Source: Phaseolus vulgaris
Taxonomy: Eukaryota; Streptophyta; Magnoliopsida; Fabales; Fabaceae
Assembly (NCBI RefSeq): GCF_000499845.2
Contig: NC_023756.2
Span: forward strand, 31,711,660 to 31,775,659
Length of the DNA stretch: 64,000 bases
Direction: 5' to 3'
Below, in pieces: positions 33,528-43,518 of the stretch (position 1 is its first letter; each line of letters opens with the position of its first letter). Made by a program: the position numbers and the translations under genes. The notes under the pieces were generated by a model. The model saw only the letters and a program-made list of their open reading frames with translations, was not told the DNA's origin and ran no database searches.

Positions 33528-36002
33528 ATGGCTCATTTCTCTAGTGGAGAGTCCTCCAAACCGTGCTCACCACAAAAGGCAGCCCTTTATGAAGACTTAA
33601 AGAATGCCAAGCAATCCAATGCTCACTATCTTGAGGTGATAAGGAAGATGGAAGCACGGCTCCAAAGTTTGGAGTTAAACCGAGAAGAAATGCATCAAAA
33701 CCGTGAGAGAAGAACTCCTCCTCCTAGTCGGCATTCTTCAAGGCACTCCCATGGTTATTATGAAGACAATCCAAGGCCAAGACATCATCACCATGAAGCG
33801 AGGCGCCAACATGTGGCTGACCCTTGTTCTCCTAATGTAAAACTTCCTAGTTTTAGTGGTGAAAGTGATCCCAATGTATACTTAGGATGGGAGGCTAAGG
33901 TTGACCAAATTTTTGATGTAAATGGGGTTAGGGATGAGCATAGGGCTAAGTTAACTTCTTTAGAATTTTTGGACTATGCCATGCAATGGTGGCATCGATA
34001 TCTCATGGACATTGAACTACACAAGAGGCCGCCCGTGGTCTCTTGGAACGATTTGAAAGCTTGTTTACGCGCTAGATTCGTACCCCCACACTTTAGGAAA
34101 GACCTATTGTTGAAACTCCAACGGTTTCATCAAGGCGCGCTAAGTGTGGATGATTACTTTAAACAATTAGACACGCTTTTAATTCGAGTTAATATGGATG
34201 AGAGTGAGGAAGCTAAGATAGCTAGGTTTGTGAGTGGCCTTCGAAGGGACATTCAAGACGTGGTAGAGTTACAAGAATATTCTTCTTTGGAAAATGTGGT
34301 GCACCTTGCTAGTAAAATTGAAAATCAACTTGCAAGGAAAAATGCTTTCAAAAATTCTTCTAAGGATAACTACTACCACTCTTCTTGGAAAAATAAAAAT
34401 AACTCTTTTTCAAATATCCCTTCTAAGGACTCTACTTTCAACCCTAGAGAGTCTAAGCCTTCCACTTCCAATTCTAGGCCTAAATCACCACCTAAATCGT
34501 CTAGTAAGAAGTGTTTTAAATGTTTAAGCTATGGACATATTGCTTCTAATTGCCCTACTAAACGAACTATGTATATGCATGATGGGGTAGATAGTAGTGT
34601 GCATGAGTCTGAATCTTCTAGACATTCCTCACCTTTTAGATCCCCAAGTGAGAGTGAGAGTGAAAACCCACATGAGGGTGACCTATTAGTAATAAGACGC
34701 ATGCTTGGTCAAGTTTTAAAACCTTTTGATGAAACTCAAAGAGAAAATATTTTTCATTCAAGGTGTCTTATTAATGATAGAGTATGCTCTTTGATTGTGG
34801 ATGGGGGGAGTTGTGCAAATGTGGTAAGCACAAGAGTGGTAGACAAACTTGGATTACCTACCATCTCTCATGCCAAGCCCTACAAATTACAATGGTTAAG
34901 TGAGGTAGGTGAGATTGTTGTTAACAAGCAAGTCCTCATTACATTTTCTATTGGTAAATATAAAGATGAGGTCTTGTGTGATGTTGTCCCAATGGAAGCC
35001 ACACATATTCTTTTAGGTAGGCCATGGCAATTTGATAGAAAAGTTTTTCATGATGGCTTTACCAACAAAATGTCTTTTAACTTCCATGGGCACAAAGTCA
35101 TTCTTAAGTCTCTCTCTCCAAAGGAAGTTCATGAGGACCAAGTTAAAATGAGAGAAAAGAGAGAGAAAGAAAATGATATAAAAAATTCCAAGAGAAGCCT
35201 TCTCATGTCCACACAACAAGTTAAAAAGGTAATAGTTACTCAAAAGCCTATTTTTTTAGCTATTCCTAGGACTATTGAATGTGAGTCGGCTAAGGATAGT
35301 CCCACATGTTTGGACAATTTGGTAAAAAAATATGAAGATATGTTTCAAGATCCTCCTAAAGGCTTACCACCTCTAAGAGGGATTGAACACCAAATCGACT
35401 TCATGCCCGAGCTTTCTTTACCAAATAGCCCTGCATATAGGACCAATCCCAAAGAAACTAAAAGAGAAAATGAAAAAACAAATGAAGTACATGATAAACC
35501 GAGTCATAATACCTTCTCAACTAATTCAATTTTGTTGACTCGTGCTACGCCTACAAGGTATCCTTCTTCTTTGTCTTGTTCATTACCCAAGGTTCCTACT
35601 TATACACCATATTGGATGAAGAATGTTAAGGATGATTTTTTCATACCTTCTAGTTTTCCAAATAATATCATTTCTAAACAATCTTTTCCAACATGGGCTA
35701 TGTATAGGACATCTTTTTCTGAACTCCCAACATTTCAACGTACTAAGTCATGTTTGCCTATTTCTTCTTGTATTCTCTTATCTAATTGCAAACATACTTT
35801 GTTTTATGCAGGAGTACTGAATTCGTGGACGAATTCTCTCCAACTTGGGGAGTATGATGAGAATCAAAACGATGTTATCAATAGAAGAAATGGACAAGGG
35901 ACAAATCATTTAAAGTTCTTCTTATTAGTCTTTGCAAAAGATGAGGCCCAAGCCCAAAGCCCAAGAAGGCCCAAGCCCAAGAAGCCCAAGTCCAAACCAT
36001 GA
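33528..36002 (+). CDS. gag: Gag-protease polyprotein of the TR-GAG-like element, with novel C-terminal segment
   Basis: The open frame is 33498-36002 (834 codons). I prefer the start at 33528 (MAHFSSGESSKPC), since the first ten codons are a hydrophobic run in the leader. Numbering from 33498, residues 30-75 look coiled and about 115-260 form the gag domain (VYLGWEAKVDQIF, AMQWWHRYL, ARFVSGLRRDIQD). A zinc knuckle CFKCLSYGHIASNC is at about 338. The protease is at about 430-520, with LIVDGGSCANVV in place of the usual D(S/T)G and LLGRPWQFDRKVFHDG. A stub before RT ([28 protein letters not shown]) ends at about 655. Residues 656-773 match nothing I know. The frame resumes the family C-terminus NSWTNSLQLGEYD and ends inside the 3' LTR with an Ala/Gln/Pro/Lys-rich tail. 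Confidence 0.85.
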   Translation: MAHFSSGESSKPCSPQKAALYEDLKNAKQSNAHYLEVIRKMEARLQSLELNREEMHQNRERRTPPPSRHSSRHSHGYYEDNPRPRHHHHEARRQHVADPCSPNVKLPSFSGESDPNVYLGWEAKVDQIFDVNGVRDEHRAKLTSLEFLDYAMQWWHRYLMDIELHKRPPVVSWNDLKACLRARFVPPHFRKDLLLKLQRFHQGALSVDDYFKQLDTLLIRVNMDESEEAKIARFVSGLRRDIQDVVELQEYSSLENVVHLASKIENQLARKNAFKNSSKDNYYHSSWKNKNNSFSNIPSKDSTFNPRESKPSTSNSRPKSPPKSSSKKCFKCLSYGHIASNCPTKRTMYMHDGVDSSVHESESSRHSSPFRSPSESESENPHEGDLLVIRRMLGQVLKPFDETQRENIFHSRCLINDRVCSLIVDGGSCANVVSTRVVDKLGLPTISHAKPYKLQWLSEVGEIVVNKQVLITFSIGKYKDEVLCDVVPMEATHILLGRPWQFDRKVFHDGFTNKMSFNFHGHKVILKSLSPKEVHEDQVKMREKREKENDIKNSKRSLLMSTQQVKKVIVTQKPIFLAIPRTIECESAKDSPTCLDNLVKKYEDMFQDPPKGLPPLRGIEHQIDFMPELSLPNSPAYRTNPKETKRENEKTNEVHDKPSHNTFSTNSILLTRATPTRYPSSLSCSLPKVPTYTPYWMKNVKDDFFIPSSFPNNIISKQSFPTWAMYRTSFSELPTFQRTKSCLPISSCILLSNCKHTLFYAGVLNSWTNSLQLGEYDENQNDVINRRNGQGTNHLKFFLLVFAKDEAQAQSPRRPKPKKPKSKP
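35841..35854 (+). other. Polypurine tract of the TR-GAG-like element, within the ORF
   Basis: CAACTTGGGGAGTA lies directly before the 3' LTR and encodes QLGE of the polyprotein. The tract is therefore constrained both as a primer and as coding sequence, as in other CRM-type elements. Confidence 0.7.
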
Positions 36003-36842
36003 GGGGCAAGGCCAAGCATTAAATAAAAGAGCATCATTTGAATGACTCTTGTAGGAGGTGTGGATATTAAATAAATAGGTGTGAATGTATTAGAGAGAGT
36101 CACTTTGTCCATGTGACTTAGTAGGGGGGTGTAGGTGTAGTTTTTAGGAGGTGTCATAGTAGAAAAAGGTCACACCTCCCATGTGACTTGTTTTTTGTGG
36201 GAATTTCAAATGAGTTTTATTTGAAATTTCCCACCTATTTTTCAGCACCTCTAGGCTATAAATAAAGGTGCTTAGCTTGTACAATTCAGATTGGAATTTT
36301 ATAGTAGAGAGACTATACTCAATTTTGGAGAGAATTTGAGTTTTGAGTCTTCCTCTTCTTTGCCTTATCTTGTGAGCTATGGTGAGCTTCAAGTGGTGGC
36401 ACTCCATCACTTATCTTGGTTCAAGGTTCCAAGTGGCGTGAATGGCTTCTTCCAATTCTCAAAATCCAGCAAGCATCTTATTCTATAAGTGTTCTTCTTC
36501 CCTTTTCTTCAATTTTCCATTCGGTAGTTTTGATTCCTAGAGTTTACTTCTTTTTCTACCATTTATTTTTGTGTTTCCAGCATTGTGTTCTTAATTCTGT
36601 TTTGGTTCAGTAGCTATCATTTAAATTCTGTCCAGTTTTAATTCTAGTTCTTCTTTCCTTTTGTTTTGATTCAATTTGACAATACATGGACTTCAATATG
36701 AGTCTTGGTTGGTGCTTAGTTTTGGTGAGTTCTTGAATTTAGAACATTGATCCAATTCTAAAGTAAAGTGCCTTTCAAATCCAGCTCAAGTTGTTCCTAA
36801 GAATGTCAAGAATCATGTGTTCTTGTAGTTACATTCACATCA
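35855..36842 (+). repeat. 3' LTR of the TR-GAG-like element
   Basis: The LTR runs TGATGAGAATCAAAACG to ACATTCACATCA, 988 bp, with TATA box TATAAATAA at 36257-36265. Positions 35855-36002 encode the polyprotein C-terminus. It differs from the 5' LTR only near its start, as far as can be compared by eye. Confidence 0.88.
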
Positions 36843-36847
36843 ATATC

Positions 36848-37092
36848 AGAGCCAAAATACATGTTACTCAAACTGTTTTTAACAACATAAAAAACATAAA
36901 TTTTAAACAAACTTCAAACACAGCATATATCTCCCCCTATTTGTCTTCACAAATAGAAAAAGATAAACAAAATATTGTTCTTATTACATCAGAATTAAAG
37001 CAGCAACAGCAGAAGGAAAGAAATTTTAAAAACCAGAAAAGAACAGCTAAAACACAATCGATTGTTTCGATGGCCAATCGGTTGTTTTTCCT
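36848..37092 (-). other. SIRE-like internal non-coding segment
   Basis: This is a continuation of 31028-31183 after the TR-GAG-like insertion. It holds a second polypurine-like run (TCTCCCCCTATTTGTC on the plus strand, about 36930) and two palindromic motifs at about 37054 and 37075. No gene is supported. Confidence 0.5.
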
Positions 37093-39531
37093 TCAATCTT
37101 CTTCATCAGCAAACTGAAGATCAAAGATTTGATTCTGGACAGCTTCAATCTGTTCATCCAGAGACATAAACCTTGCATCCATGTTGTCAAACCTTGTGTC
37201 AAACCTCTGGAAGTTACTAACACACAGATCATGGAGGCTCCTTTGATTTTCAGCAAAGCTATCAAGCCTATTCACCATGAATCTTTCAAAAGGCGACATG
37301 GTTTGCATTCTTTCTCTTTGATTTCTATCTTCAGCACTGGGTCCTGCATCTTGAAACTCTTCAGCTGGATCTTCATGTTGAACATCCATATCAGCAGCTT
37401 CATCTTGTTCAAGATTGGCAGCACCACTTGATGAGGCACCATGATCACCATCCTTACTTATCCATTTTCCACCTACTTTTGTGAAGCCCATCTTGCTGAT
37501 TGATCCATTGTTCAACTCTTGAGTTGACTTGACCATCTCAGAAGTTTCATCTTCAAGATTAACTTCAAAATAGAGTAAAAACTTAGATATTAATCACCTA
37601 ACCTCATGGCTTTTTGCATATGTTCTTTGACTATGTGAATCCAATTGATCTTCACTTTCTTGGTAATGCAGAAGATGTAAACCAGATCTTCTTCAGTCAA
37701 CACATAGTGGTTACTCCCCCTTGGAGTTAGAATCCAAGTTACAATGAGAGGAAGAAACCTCTCATCTAGCTTCAAGCCACCAACCGAGCATGTGCTAACT
37801 TGAGATTGATTGTTCTTCAAGCAACTTTTGTAGAACTGGATTTTGTTGAAATCTTCTACCACACCAAGGTTTCCCTTGTTGATTCTTAGTCCAGAGAACT
37901 TAAGCCCAGCTACAGCAACCCAAACATCATGAGTGATCTCCATTTCCACACCTTTCACATGAGAAACTAGATTGTTTCCCTCAAACTTCAAGTTGGTGTA
38001 AAATACCCTCACCAAATCTGGATAGATATTCCTGTTCCGTCCGGTTGACCTGTGACGTCTTTGTGCGCGACCTCAACCGTCAGCTAGGGATTCCTTCCCA
38101 CTGGTTACCTGTGGATTCCTGCAAAAAAAAAGGACAAAAGGGCGCCCTAGCGGCCGTTTGCACTCCGACGCTCAAGTCAGCCAGCAAGAAACACCAAAAC
38201 TGTGGACCTCCGTATCTGGGCACCACGTATGGCACTCTGAAGGTGGTAAAAAGAACTGTGTATTGTGTGTATATTCTCGCTCTGGCAAACAACCTCTTTT
38301 CCAGTCCCTTGTGCGTAGCCTCACGATTTCGAGCAAGCAACTGGAGTGTATTCTGGGAAAATTTGCCAAAACTTCCAACCCCGTTCCCAACATTCCCAGC
38401 GCTATTTAAATTACCCAAGCATTTAAAGCGCCTTAAAGCGCTTTTAATCACAAGCGTAACGCGCTCAATTAAGGCGTCTAATTAGAAAACGTAGCGCATT
38501 TAAGACGTTGAAACGCTTGGGAGCCATTATAGTACCTGAACGCTCGAAATAGAAACTGTATTGAATGACTTTAATTACCTGGTACCTGAATAAAGGGTGT
38601 TTCTATTCTGACCTGGATGTCGTACACGTGGAGGGCCTCACAATGCCATGACCCCATCTGGGGGCGTTTCTGCCCATCTGGGGGCGTTTCTGCCCATCTG
38701 GGGACGTTTCTACGTGTGAGTCCTCCTGCTCGGGAGTGCTAGTGCGCAAGGGGTGACTTTTTGGGTGCCAACTCATGCCCCCAATCATCTAGTCACTCGC
38801 TTTGAGAGCGTATCTGCCTTCCTCTCGTACCCTGCACCCGGCTACCATGGACGTGACCTTCCTCTTGAGTCGTATCTGTCCCAAAGGCGTCTCTGGGGCG
38901 GCAGGGGTACTTCGCGAGTTAGGCTGCCCTACACTGGTGTTGTTACTATGGCCTTGAAGCCACCTTTCTCTTCTCTTTATCACTCTCCCGGATCATCGGG
39001 ACCTGAGGCCTTCCCACGGTGTCGCTCCCTCCATGGTCTTTCCTACCCATGGGTATCGGGGAACCACACTGTGATTGCCTTGCTTTAGTAATGTTTGATC
39101 TGACGACGCCCTGGTTGGGCGACGCCTTCACCTAGGCGACGCCTTGCCTTGGCGACGCCTCTTCTTGACGACGCTGGCACTTGGCGTCTCTTCACCTAGG
39201 CAACGCCTTGTGTTGACTTTGACTCCTGGTGTTGATTTTGACCTTGACTTAGTCAACGCCCGGATACGGGACGGTACAATTCCCTTTTATCTCCAGAAAC
39301 TTTCTGAGTGATTGGTCCTTGAGAAGCTTTCTCACATTATCAAGCTTTTGGCTTTTCAGCCAATCAAAGCATACAACCTTGGACCTTGGGGTTGTTTATC
39401 TTCTTGAGACTTGTTTCATACCTATACTTCTCAATGAGATCATTGTCACCAGAAAACCAGCCTTCAAGCCTTCCTCCAGACCTTACAGCTCTGGTTTTGA
39501 CTCTTTTAGAGGTGGGAGGGGTTGATTCCAT
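37093..39531 (-). pseudogene. ORF2 of the SIRE-like element (plant transposon protein-like), split by a solo LTR and frameshifted
   Basis: The reading starts at 39531 (MESTPPTSKRVKTRAV, GWFSGDNDLIEKYRY). A 7-bp duplication near 39368 shifts the frame, and the coding then reaches 39279. A Tat-B solo LTR (38033-39278, TSD ATTCC) separates it from 38032, where it continues as YPDLVRVFYTNLKFEGNN, THDVWVAVAGLKFSG, LPLIVTWILTPRGSNH and EDLVYIFCITKKVKINW. A deletion near 37600 shifts the frame again, and the C-terminal part (FLLYFEVNLEDE, SKMGFTKVGGKWISKDG, acidic linker, coiled FDTRFDNMDARF) ends at a stop at 37093. It resembles the legume-abundant family annotated as putative plant transposon protein (recalled, not searched). 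The reason for its presence in a copia element is unknown. Confidence 0.65.
38033..39278 (-). repeat. Solo Tat-B LTR, minus orientation
   Basis: The 1246-bp LTR has plus-strand ends TGTTCCGTCCGG and GGGACGGTACA and perfect target duplications ATTCC at 38028-38032 and 39279-39283. It contains the conserved U5 block (complement, about 38150-38182), three copies of a CATCTGGGGGCGTTTCTGCC-type repeat at about 38665-38710, and a diverged GGCGACGCC minisatellite at about 39100-39230. Confidence 0.9.
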
Positions 39532-40281
39532 GACAGCAGAGACGAAAACAGAGGAGAGCACAAAACTCATATTTTGCAAGAGATGGTGCAAGAGATGTTG
39601 CAATTGGTTGTTCTTGTTGGAAGAAATCTGCACCTGATTTTATAGCAGTAAGAGAATGAATTTGAATTTAATTTCCTTTAATGGGTACCTGATTTTCCAG
39701 AGAGAGGACTTGACTCTATTCTGTGCAGAAACTGTCAGAAAAAGCTGAAAATCACATGGTCTTCACATGTGATCTTTGACTAGTCATTAAGGATCTTGAG
39801 TTTCCAAGATTTTGGAATATATTCCTTAATGACAGTTGTAACTTCTTTCTGAACGTGATCAACATTCAACACAGATCCTTTGACCAAGATTCTCCCTTTG
39901 AAATTGATCTGCAACGGCTAGAAATTCAAAAAAGCAATTAAATCAATTTCTTCACAGTGCTGTCAGACTCAAAACAATCGGTTGTTTTTCTGCAGCAGTT
40001 AAAAAACTTGATTTTGAAATTTTTAACCATAAACAGAAACAGATAAAAGCCCATGATATTGATTAAAAGAAAATTAAACATAAGAAAGAACTTTGAAACA
40101 GAAATTGAGAACGATTAAAGGAAAGTCTTATCCTTGTGTTGTTTCTTCCATGAGCCAATTGCTTGTTGATCAAGAAAACTTCTTTTCACTGTTTTGACCT
40201 TTTGCATAGCATTGATTCAGCTTCAATGATTGCCTTTTTCTTCAACAGCTTGATCAGATGGCTCAGTTCTTCCTTTTCTCT
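39532..40281 (-). other. SIRE-like internal spacer between gag and ORF2
   Basis: About 750 bp lie where integrase and RT would follow gag in an autonomous copia element. It holds no recognisable polymerase motif (no integrase HHCC, no YVDD) and one CAATCGGTTG palindrome at about 39975. Confidence 0.5.
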
Positions 40282-42018
40282 TTATTTTTCCTGCATAAAC
40301 AAATTGAAGTTGCAAGATTTGGGTCCATTTGGCTTTTCTTTGCTGTTAGAAACATCACATCCCTTAGGAATCCATTTCATAATACCTTTAGGAACACAAT
40401 ATTTTCTAATTTTGCAGAATCTAACAGAGTGGCCTTTCTTCAAGCAGTAAAAGCATGTAACAACCGGTTGTTTCGTCTTAATAATCGGTTGTTTTTCTGA
40501 TTTTCTTGAAAAACTTTTTGAAAACCTATCTTGCTTGTTCTGTGGATTGAAGCCTAAACCAGCCTTTCCAAAAACACAGCTTTGAGATGCCAAGACATTC
40601 TCAAAGTTTGACTTCCCCTTTGAAAGTTTGTCCACAGTTTCAATAAGATAGTGAACCTTTTTCTCAAGATTTTCACAATTTGTGCAAATGAGAGTATCAC
40701 ACTTGGAAGAGGCATTTTTGAAATGATTTTCCAAATTTTCAAAATCAATTTTTGCTTTTCTCAGATCCTCTTCAAGTGATTTAACTTTATTTTCAAGCCC
40801 ATTGTTAAGATCTTTCAATCGGTTGTTTGAAAGAACCAATCTATTAGCTTCATCATGTGTTTCTTGAAAAGCTTCAAGCAACTCACTGTAATTTTGTTCA
40901 TTTAATGAAGCACATGAACTTACCTCACTTGAACTGCAAGAATCATCATCATCCTCAGCTACTAAACATATGTTGGCTTTTTCATCTTCACTTGATAAAG
41001 AACTTGATGATGACACCTCATTCTCATCCCAAGCTATGTAGGCTCTTTTTGTCTTGCCTTTCTTCTCCTTGTAGCTTGTCTTTTTCTCTTTGCTTTTGTT
41101 GGGACAATCTGGCTTTATGTGACCTTGCTCACCACAACCAAAACAAGTATAGTTATTTGAATTAAATTCATTGGGTTTCTTGTTTCCATACCTATCCTTG
41201 TTGTTGTCTTTGTTGCGGTTTCTCTTTAGAAATTTGCTGAATTTTCTTGACAGCAAACTTAGATTTTCCTCATCACTATCATCACTTGAATCTTGCTTTC
41301 CCTTATGTTTGGATGCTTTCAAGGCTATGCTTCTTGTGTGCTTATCTTCACTTTCTTGAACATTGAGTCTATTCATCTCTAGCTCATGTTCCCTAAGCTT
41401 TCCAAATAAAGAAGCAACACTTAATGATGTTAGATCTTTAGATTCGAAAATAGTAGTTACCTTTGGTTGCCAAGCTCTATCAAGACATTTCAAGATCTTG
41501 ATGTTTAGCTCTTCTTTGTCAAACGTCTTGTCTGGGCTCATATGGTGATTTATGATGTGTGTAAACCTTTTCTGCACCTCAGCTATGGTTTTACCTTTAA
41601 GCATTCTAAACATCTCATACTCTTGGATGAGAGCATGCTTTCTAGCTCTTTTCACCTCATTTGTTCCTTCATGAGTGACTTCCAAAGTATCCCACATTTC
41701 CTTTGATGACTTGCATTGTGAGACCCTGAAAAACTCATCAGAATTTAAGGCAGAGGTTATAATATTTTTGGCAATGCAATCGAATTTGGCCTTTTTACTT
41801 TCTGCATCAGTCCATTGAGACCATGGCTTCTCAATGACATAACCATGTTTTTCAAACTTTGGGATAAAAGGACCATTTTCAATTGCATCCCAAATTCCTT
41901 TGTCAAGAGATTCCATAAATATTTTCATTCTAACTTTCCAAAACTGGTAATTCAAACCACAAAACAAGGGTGGTCTGTTTATTGAGGCACCTTCCCCAAA
42001 CGGTAGTCTATCAGCCAT
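40282..42018 (-). CDS. gag: SIRE-like Ty1/copia gag protein
   Basis: The frame is intact, beginning ATG at 42018 (MADRLPFGEGASINRPPLF); an in-frame ATG at 42039 lies 36 nt from the LTR and is less likely. It gives 578 residues. The N-terminal capsid-like part has LNYQFWKVRMKIFMES, WDAIENGPF, SSKEMWDTLEVTHEG and VQKRFTHIINHH. A zinc knuckle CFGCGEQGHIKPDC is at about residue 287. After a Lys-rich and acidic Ser-rich stretch there is a coiled coil (about 385-470), then a second CCHC-like knuckle CFYCLKKGHSVRFC at about 535. The frame stops at 40282 after NLFMQEK and is not followed by pol. The long gag with coiled coil and two knuckles fits the SIRE group. It is the best-preserved protein of this element. 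Confidence 0.85.
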   Translation of the reverse strand: MADRLPFGEGASINRPPLFCGLNYQFWKVRMKIFMESLDKGIWDAIENGPFIPKFEKHGYVIEKPWSQWTDAESKKAKFDCIAKNIITSALNSDEFFRVSQCKSSKEMWDTLEVTHEGTNEVKRARKHALIQEYEMFRMLKGKTIAEVQKRFTHIINHHMSPDKTFDKEELNIKILKCLDRAWQPKVTTIFESKDLTSLSVASLFGKLREHELEMNRLNVQESEDKHTRSIALKASKHKGKQDSSDDSDEENLSLLSRKFSKFLKRNRNKDNNKDRYGNKKPNEFNSNNYTCFGCGEQGHIKPDCPNKSKEKKTSYKEKKGKTKRAYIAWDENEVSSSSSLSSEDEKANICLVAEDDDDSCSSSEVSSCASLNEQNYSELLEAFQETHDEANRLVLSNNRLKDLNNGLENKVKSLEEDLRKAKIDFENLENHFKNASSKCDTLICTNCENLEKKVHYLIETVDKLSKGKSNFENVLASQSCVFGKAGLGFNPQNKQDRFSKSFSRKSEKQPIIKTKQPVVTCFYCLKKGHSVRFCKIRKYCVPKGIMKWIPKGCDVSNSKEKPNGPKSCNFNLFMQEK

Positions 42019-42062
42019 TTTAAAAGATTTTAGGATCAACTTGAATGACTTTCAAGAACCAA

Positions 42063-42074
42063 GCTCTGATACCA
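42063..42074 (-). other. Primer binding site (initiator-Met type)
   Basis: The minus strand reads TGGTATCAGAGC, 2 nt inside the 5' LTR. This is the common plant copia primer site complementary to the 3' end of initiator tRNA-Met. Confidence 0.85.
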
Positions 42075-42076
42075 AT

Positions 42077-43227
42077 TGTTAGAAAAGATGGCTTTAAACT
42101 AGAGGGGGGTGAATTGTTTAAAGAGGTTTTCGCAAACTTTTCCAAGCTAGAATGAATGTATTTCAGAAATCAAATGATTCAACAATTTAGTTAGCCAAAA
42201 CAGCAAGCAAAACTGTAATACTAGAAAAAACAATCGGTTGTTTCTTCGAAACAATCGGTTGTTTATACCAGCAAACAACAAACAAACTGAATTTAAAGAA
42301 TTAGGGATAGAGAGATTGTACACAAATGTTTATACTGGTTCACTCCAATCCAGAGCTACATCCAATCTTCTCAGAAACCCTGAGGAAATCCACTAAGCAA
42401 CCACACCTTGATTACTTACACAACCACCAAGAGAATGACCTTGAAAACCTCAAGAAACACACTCTCCTTGGCCAACTCTAAGATTGCTGATCTTGAACAC
42501 CTCAAGAACGCACAACCAATCTCAGCAAAACACACAAACAAATTGTTCAGCAGTTTGCACCGATTACACTTGTTACAGATGAATATCTGAAATCAATACA
42601 AGTAGAATCCTATTTCAGCACTTTGATCAATCTCTCATCTCTTAAGCAATCTCACAAAACATTGAAAAACTCTTAGTCAAAAACTTGTTTCAAGATTCTT
42701 TTCTCTTAATTGATTTACAAAACAGTTTTTCTGAATTTATACAAAGATATAGTTTTTTATCAAATCTTAACCAACTCTTAATTGCATTTAAAACTGATTG
42801 GAGAAAGCATTTAATGACTGGAGTGTATTCAATTAAAGCATTTAAAGCTCAGTCAAAGAAAATAGTTTTTCTGTTATGGTTTTAAAACAAACAATCGATT
42901 GTTTCTTCGAATCAATCGGTTGTTTTGTTACTTAACAAAATTCACCATTTAAAAACAGTTTTCAAACTTACTCAAAAACACCTAAGTGTAAACAATCAGT
43001 TGTTTCAACAAAACAATCGGTTGTTTCAACTTAGTTTAAAAAACATTTTTCTTTGATTAAAGATTGAGATGCTAATTGCTTGAGATTTAATCTAAGGGTG
43101 GATTACAACATGAAACTACCCTAGAACTAAGCTTAAACCAGCACAGCAACACCAAGCAAAGCAGAGGCTTCAACATCCTTCAAAGGATTTCGATTTTTCA
43201 AAACATTGAACACCACTTGGTTCAACA
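42077..43227 (-). repeat. SIRE-like 5' LTR
   Basis: The 1151-bp LTR has the same ends as 29915-31027. Palindromic motifs are at about 42229, 42251, 42888, 42912, 42990 and 43011, more copies than its partner. Target duplication ATCAC follows at 43228-43232. Confidence 0.88.
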
Positions 43228-43518
43228 ATCACAACAAGCTTAAACAATTTAACGAAAGAACTACCACCACTCTTAATAAAAGAAAAAAAAATCATCTTTA
43301 TTAGAGAAATGAGAAGTAAAAAAATATGTCGAACTCAACTCCAAATATGCAAAGCATTAGAACATTCAAAAAATAAATGCTGAATAGATTCATCGTGCTT
43401 TTCACAAAGCATACACATAGAACATATATCCAAACCTTTATGCTAAATATGCTGATATGTAAGAAGCCGCTCATGAAAAACTTTTTAGAGTACTAAAGTT
43501 TTGGAAGGCAGAATGTAT
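43228..43518 (-). pseudogene. LINE zinc-finger (zf-RVT) region
   Basis: The minus strand reads LPSKTLVL then stop, KVFHERLLTYQHI and DICSMCMLCEKHDESIQHLF followed by FECSNALHIWS, the zinc-binding segment that follows RT in plant L1 elements. It connects upstream to 62127-62560 (KFIWSSYI) and downstream to 29914. It contains stops. Confidence 0.7.

Larger units (their letters stand above)
31184..36842 (+). mobile_element. TR-GAG-like non-autonomous CRM-related retrotransposon, complete
   Basis: Two 988-bp LTRs (31184-32171 and 35855-36842) flank an internal region with a primer binding site, one 834-codon ORF and a polypurine tract. The target duplication ATATC is perfect (31179-31183 and 36843-36847). 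The LTRs look identical by eye except for four changes within the first 90 bp, so insertion is recent. The ORF encodes gag and protease but no RT, RNase H or integrase. Terminal-repeat elements with a gag domain only (TR-GAG) are a described plant class. The protein matches the CRM-like elements at 7513 and 20577, which are plausible sources of enzymes. Confidence 0.88.
29915..43227 (-). mobile_element. Complete SIRE-like Ty1/copia element without polymerase, carrying two nested insertions
   Basis: Both LTRs (29915-31027 and 42077-43227) are present with matching target duplications ATCAC at 29910-29914 and 43228-43232. On the minus strand the order is 5' LTR, initiator-Met primer binding site, gag (42018-40282), ORF2 (39531-37093, interrupted), polypurine tract (31041-31030), 3' LTR. 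No RT, RNase H or integrase was found anywhere between them. Removing the nested TR-GAG-like element and Tat-B solo LTR leaves an element of about 6.4 kb. It would need enzymes from a relative to move. Confidence 0.8.
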
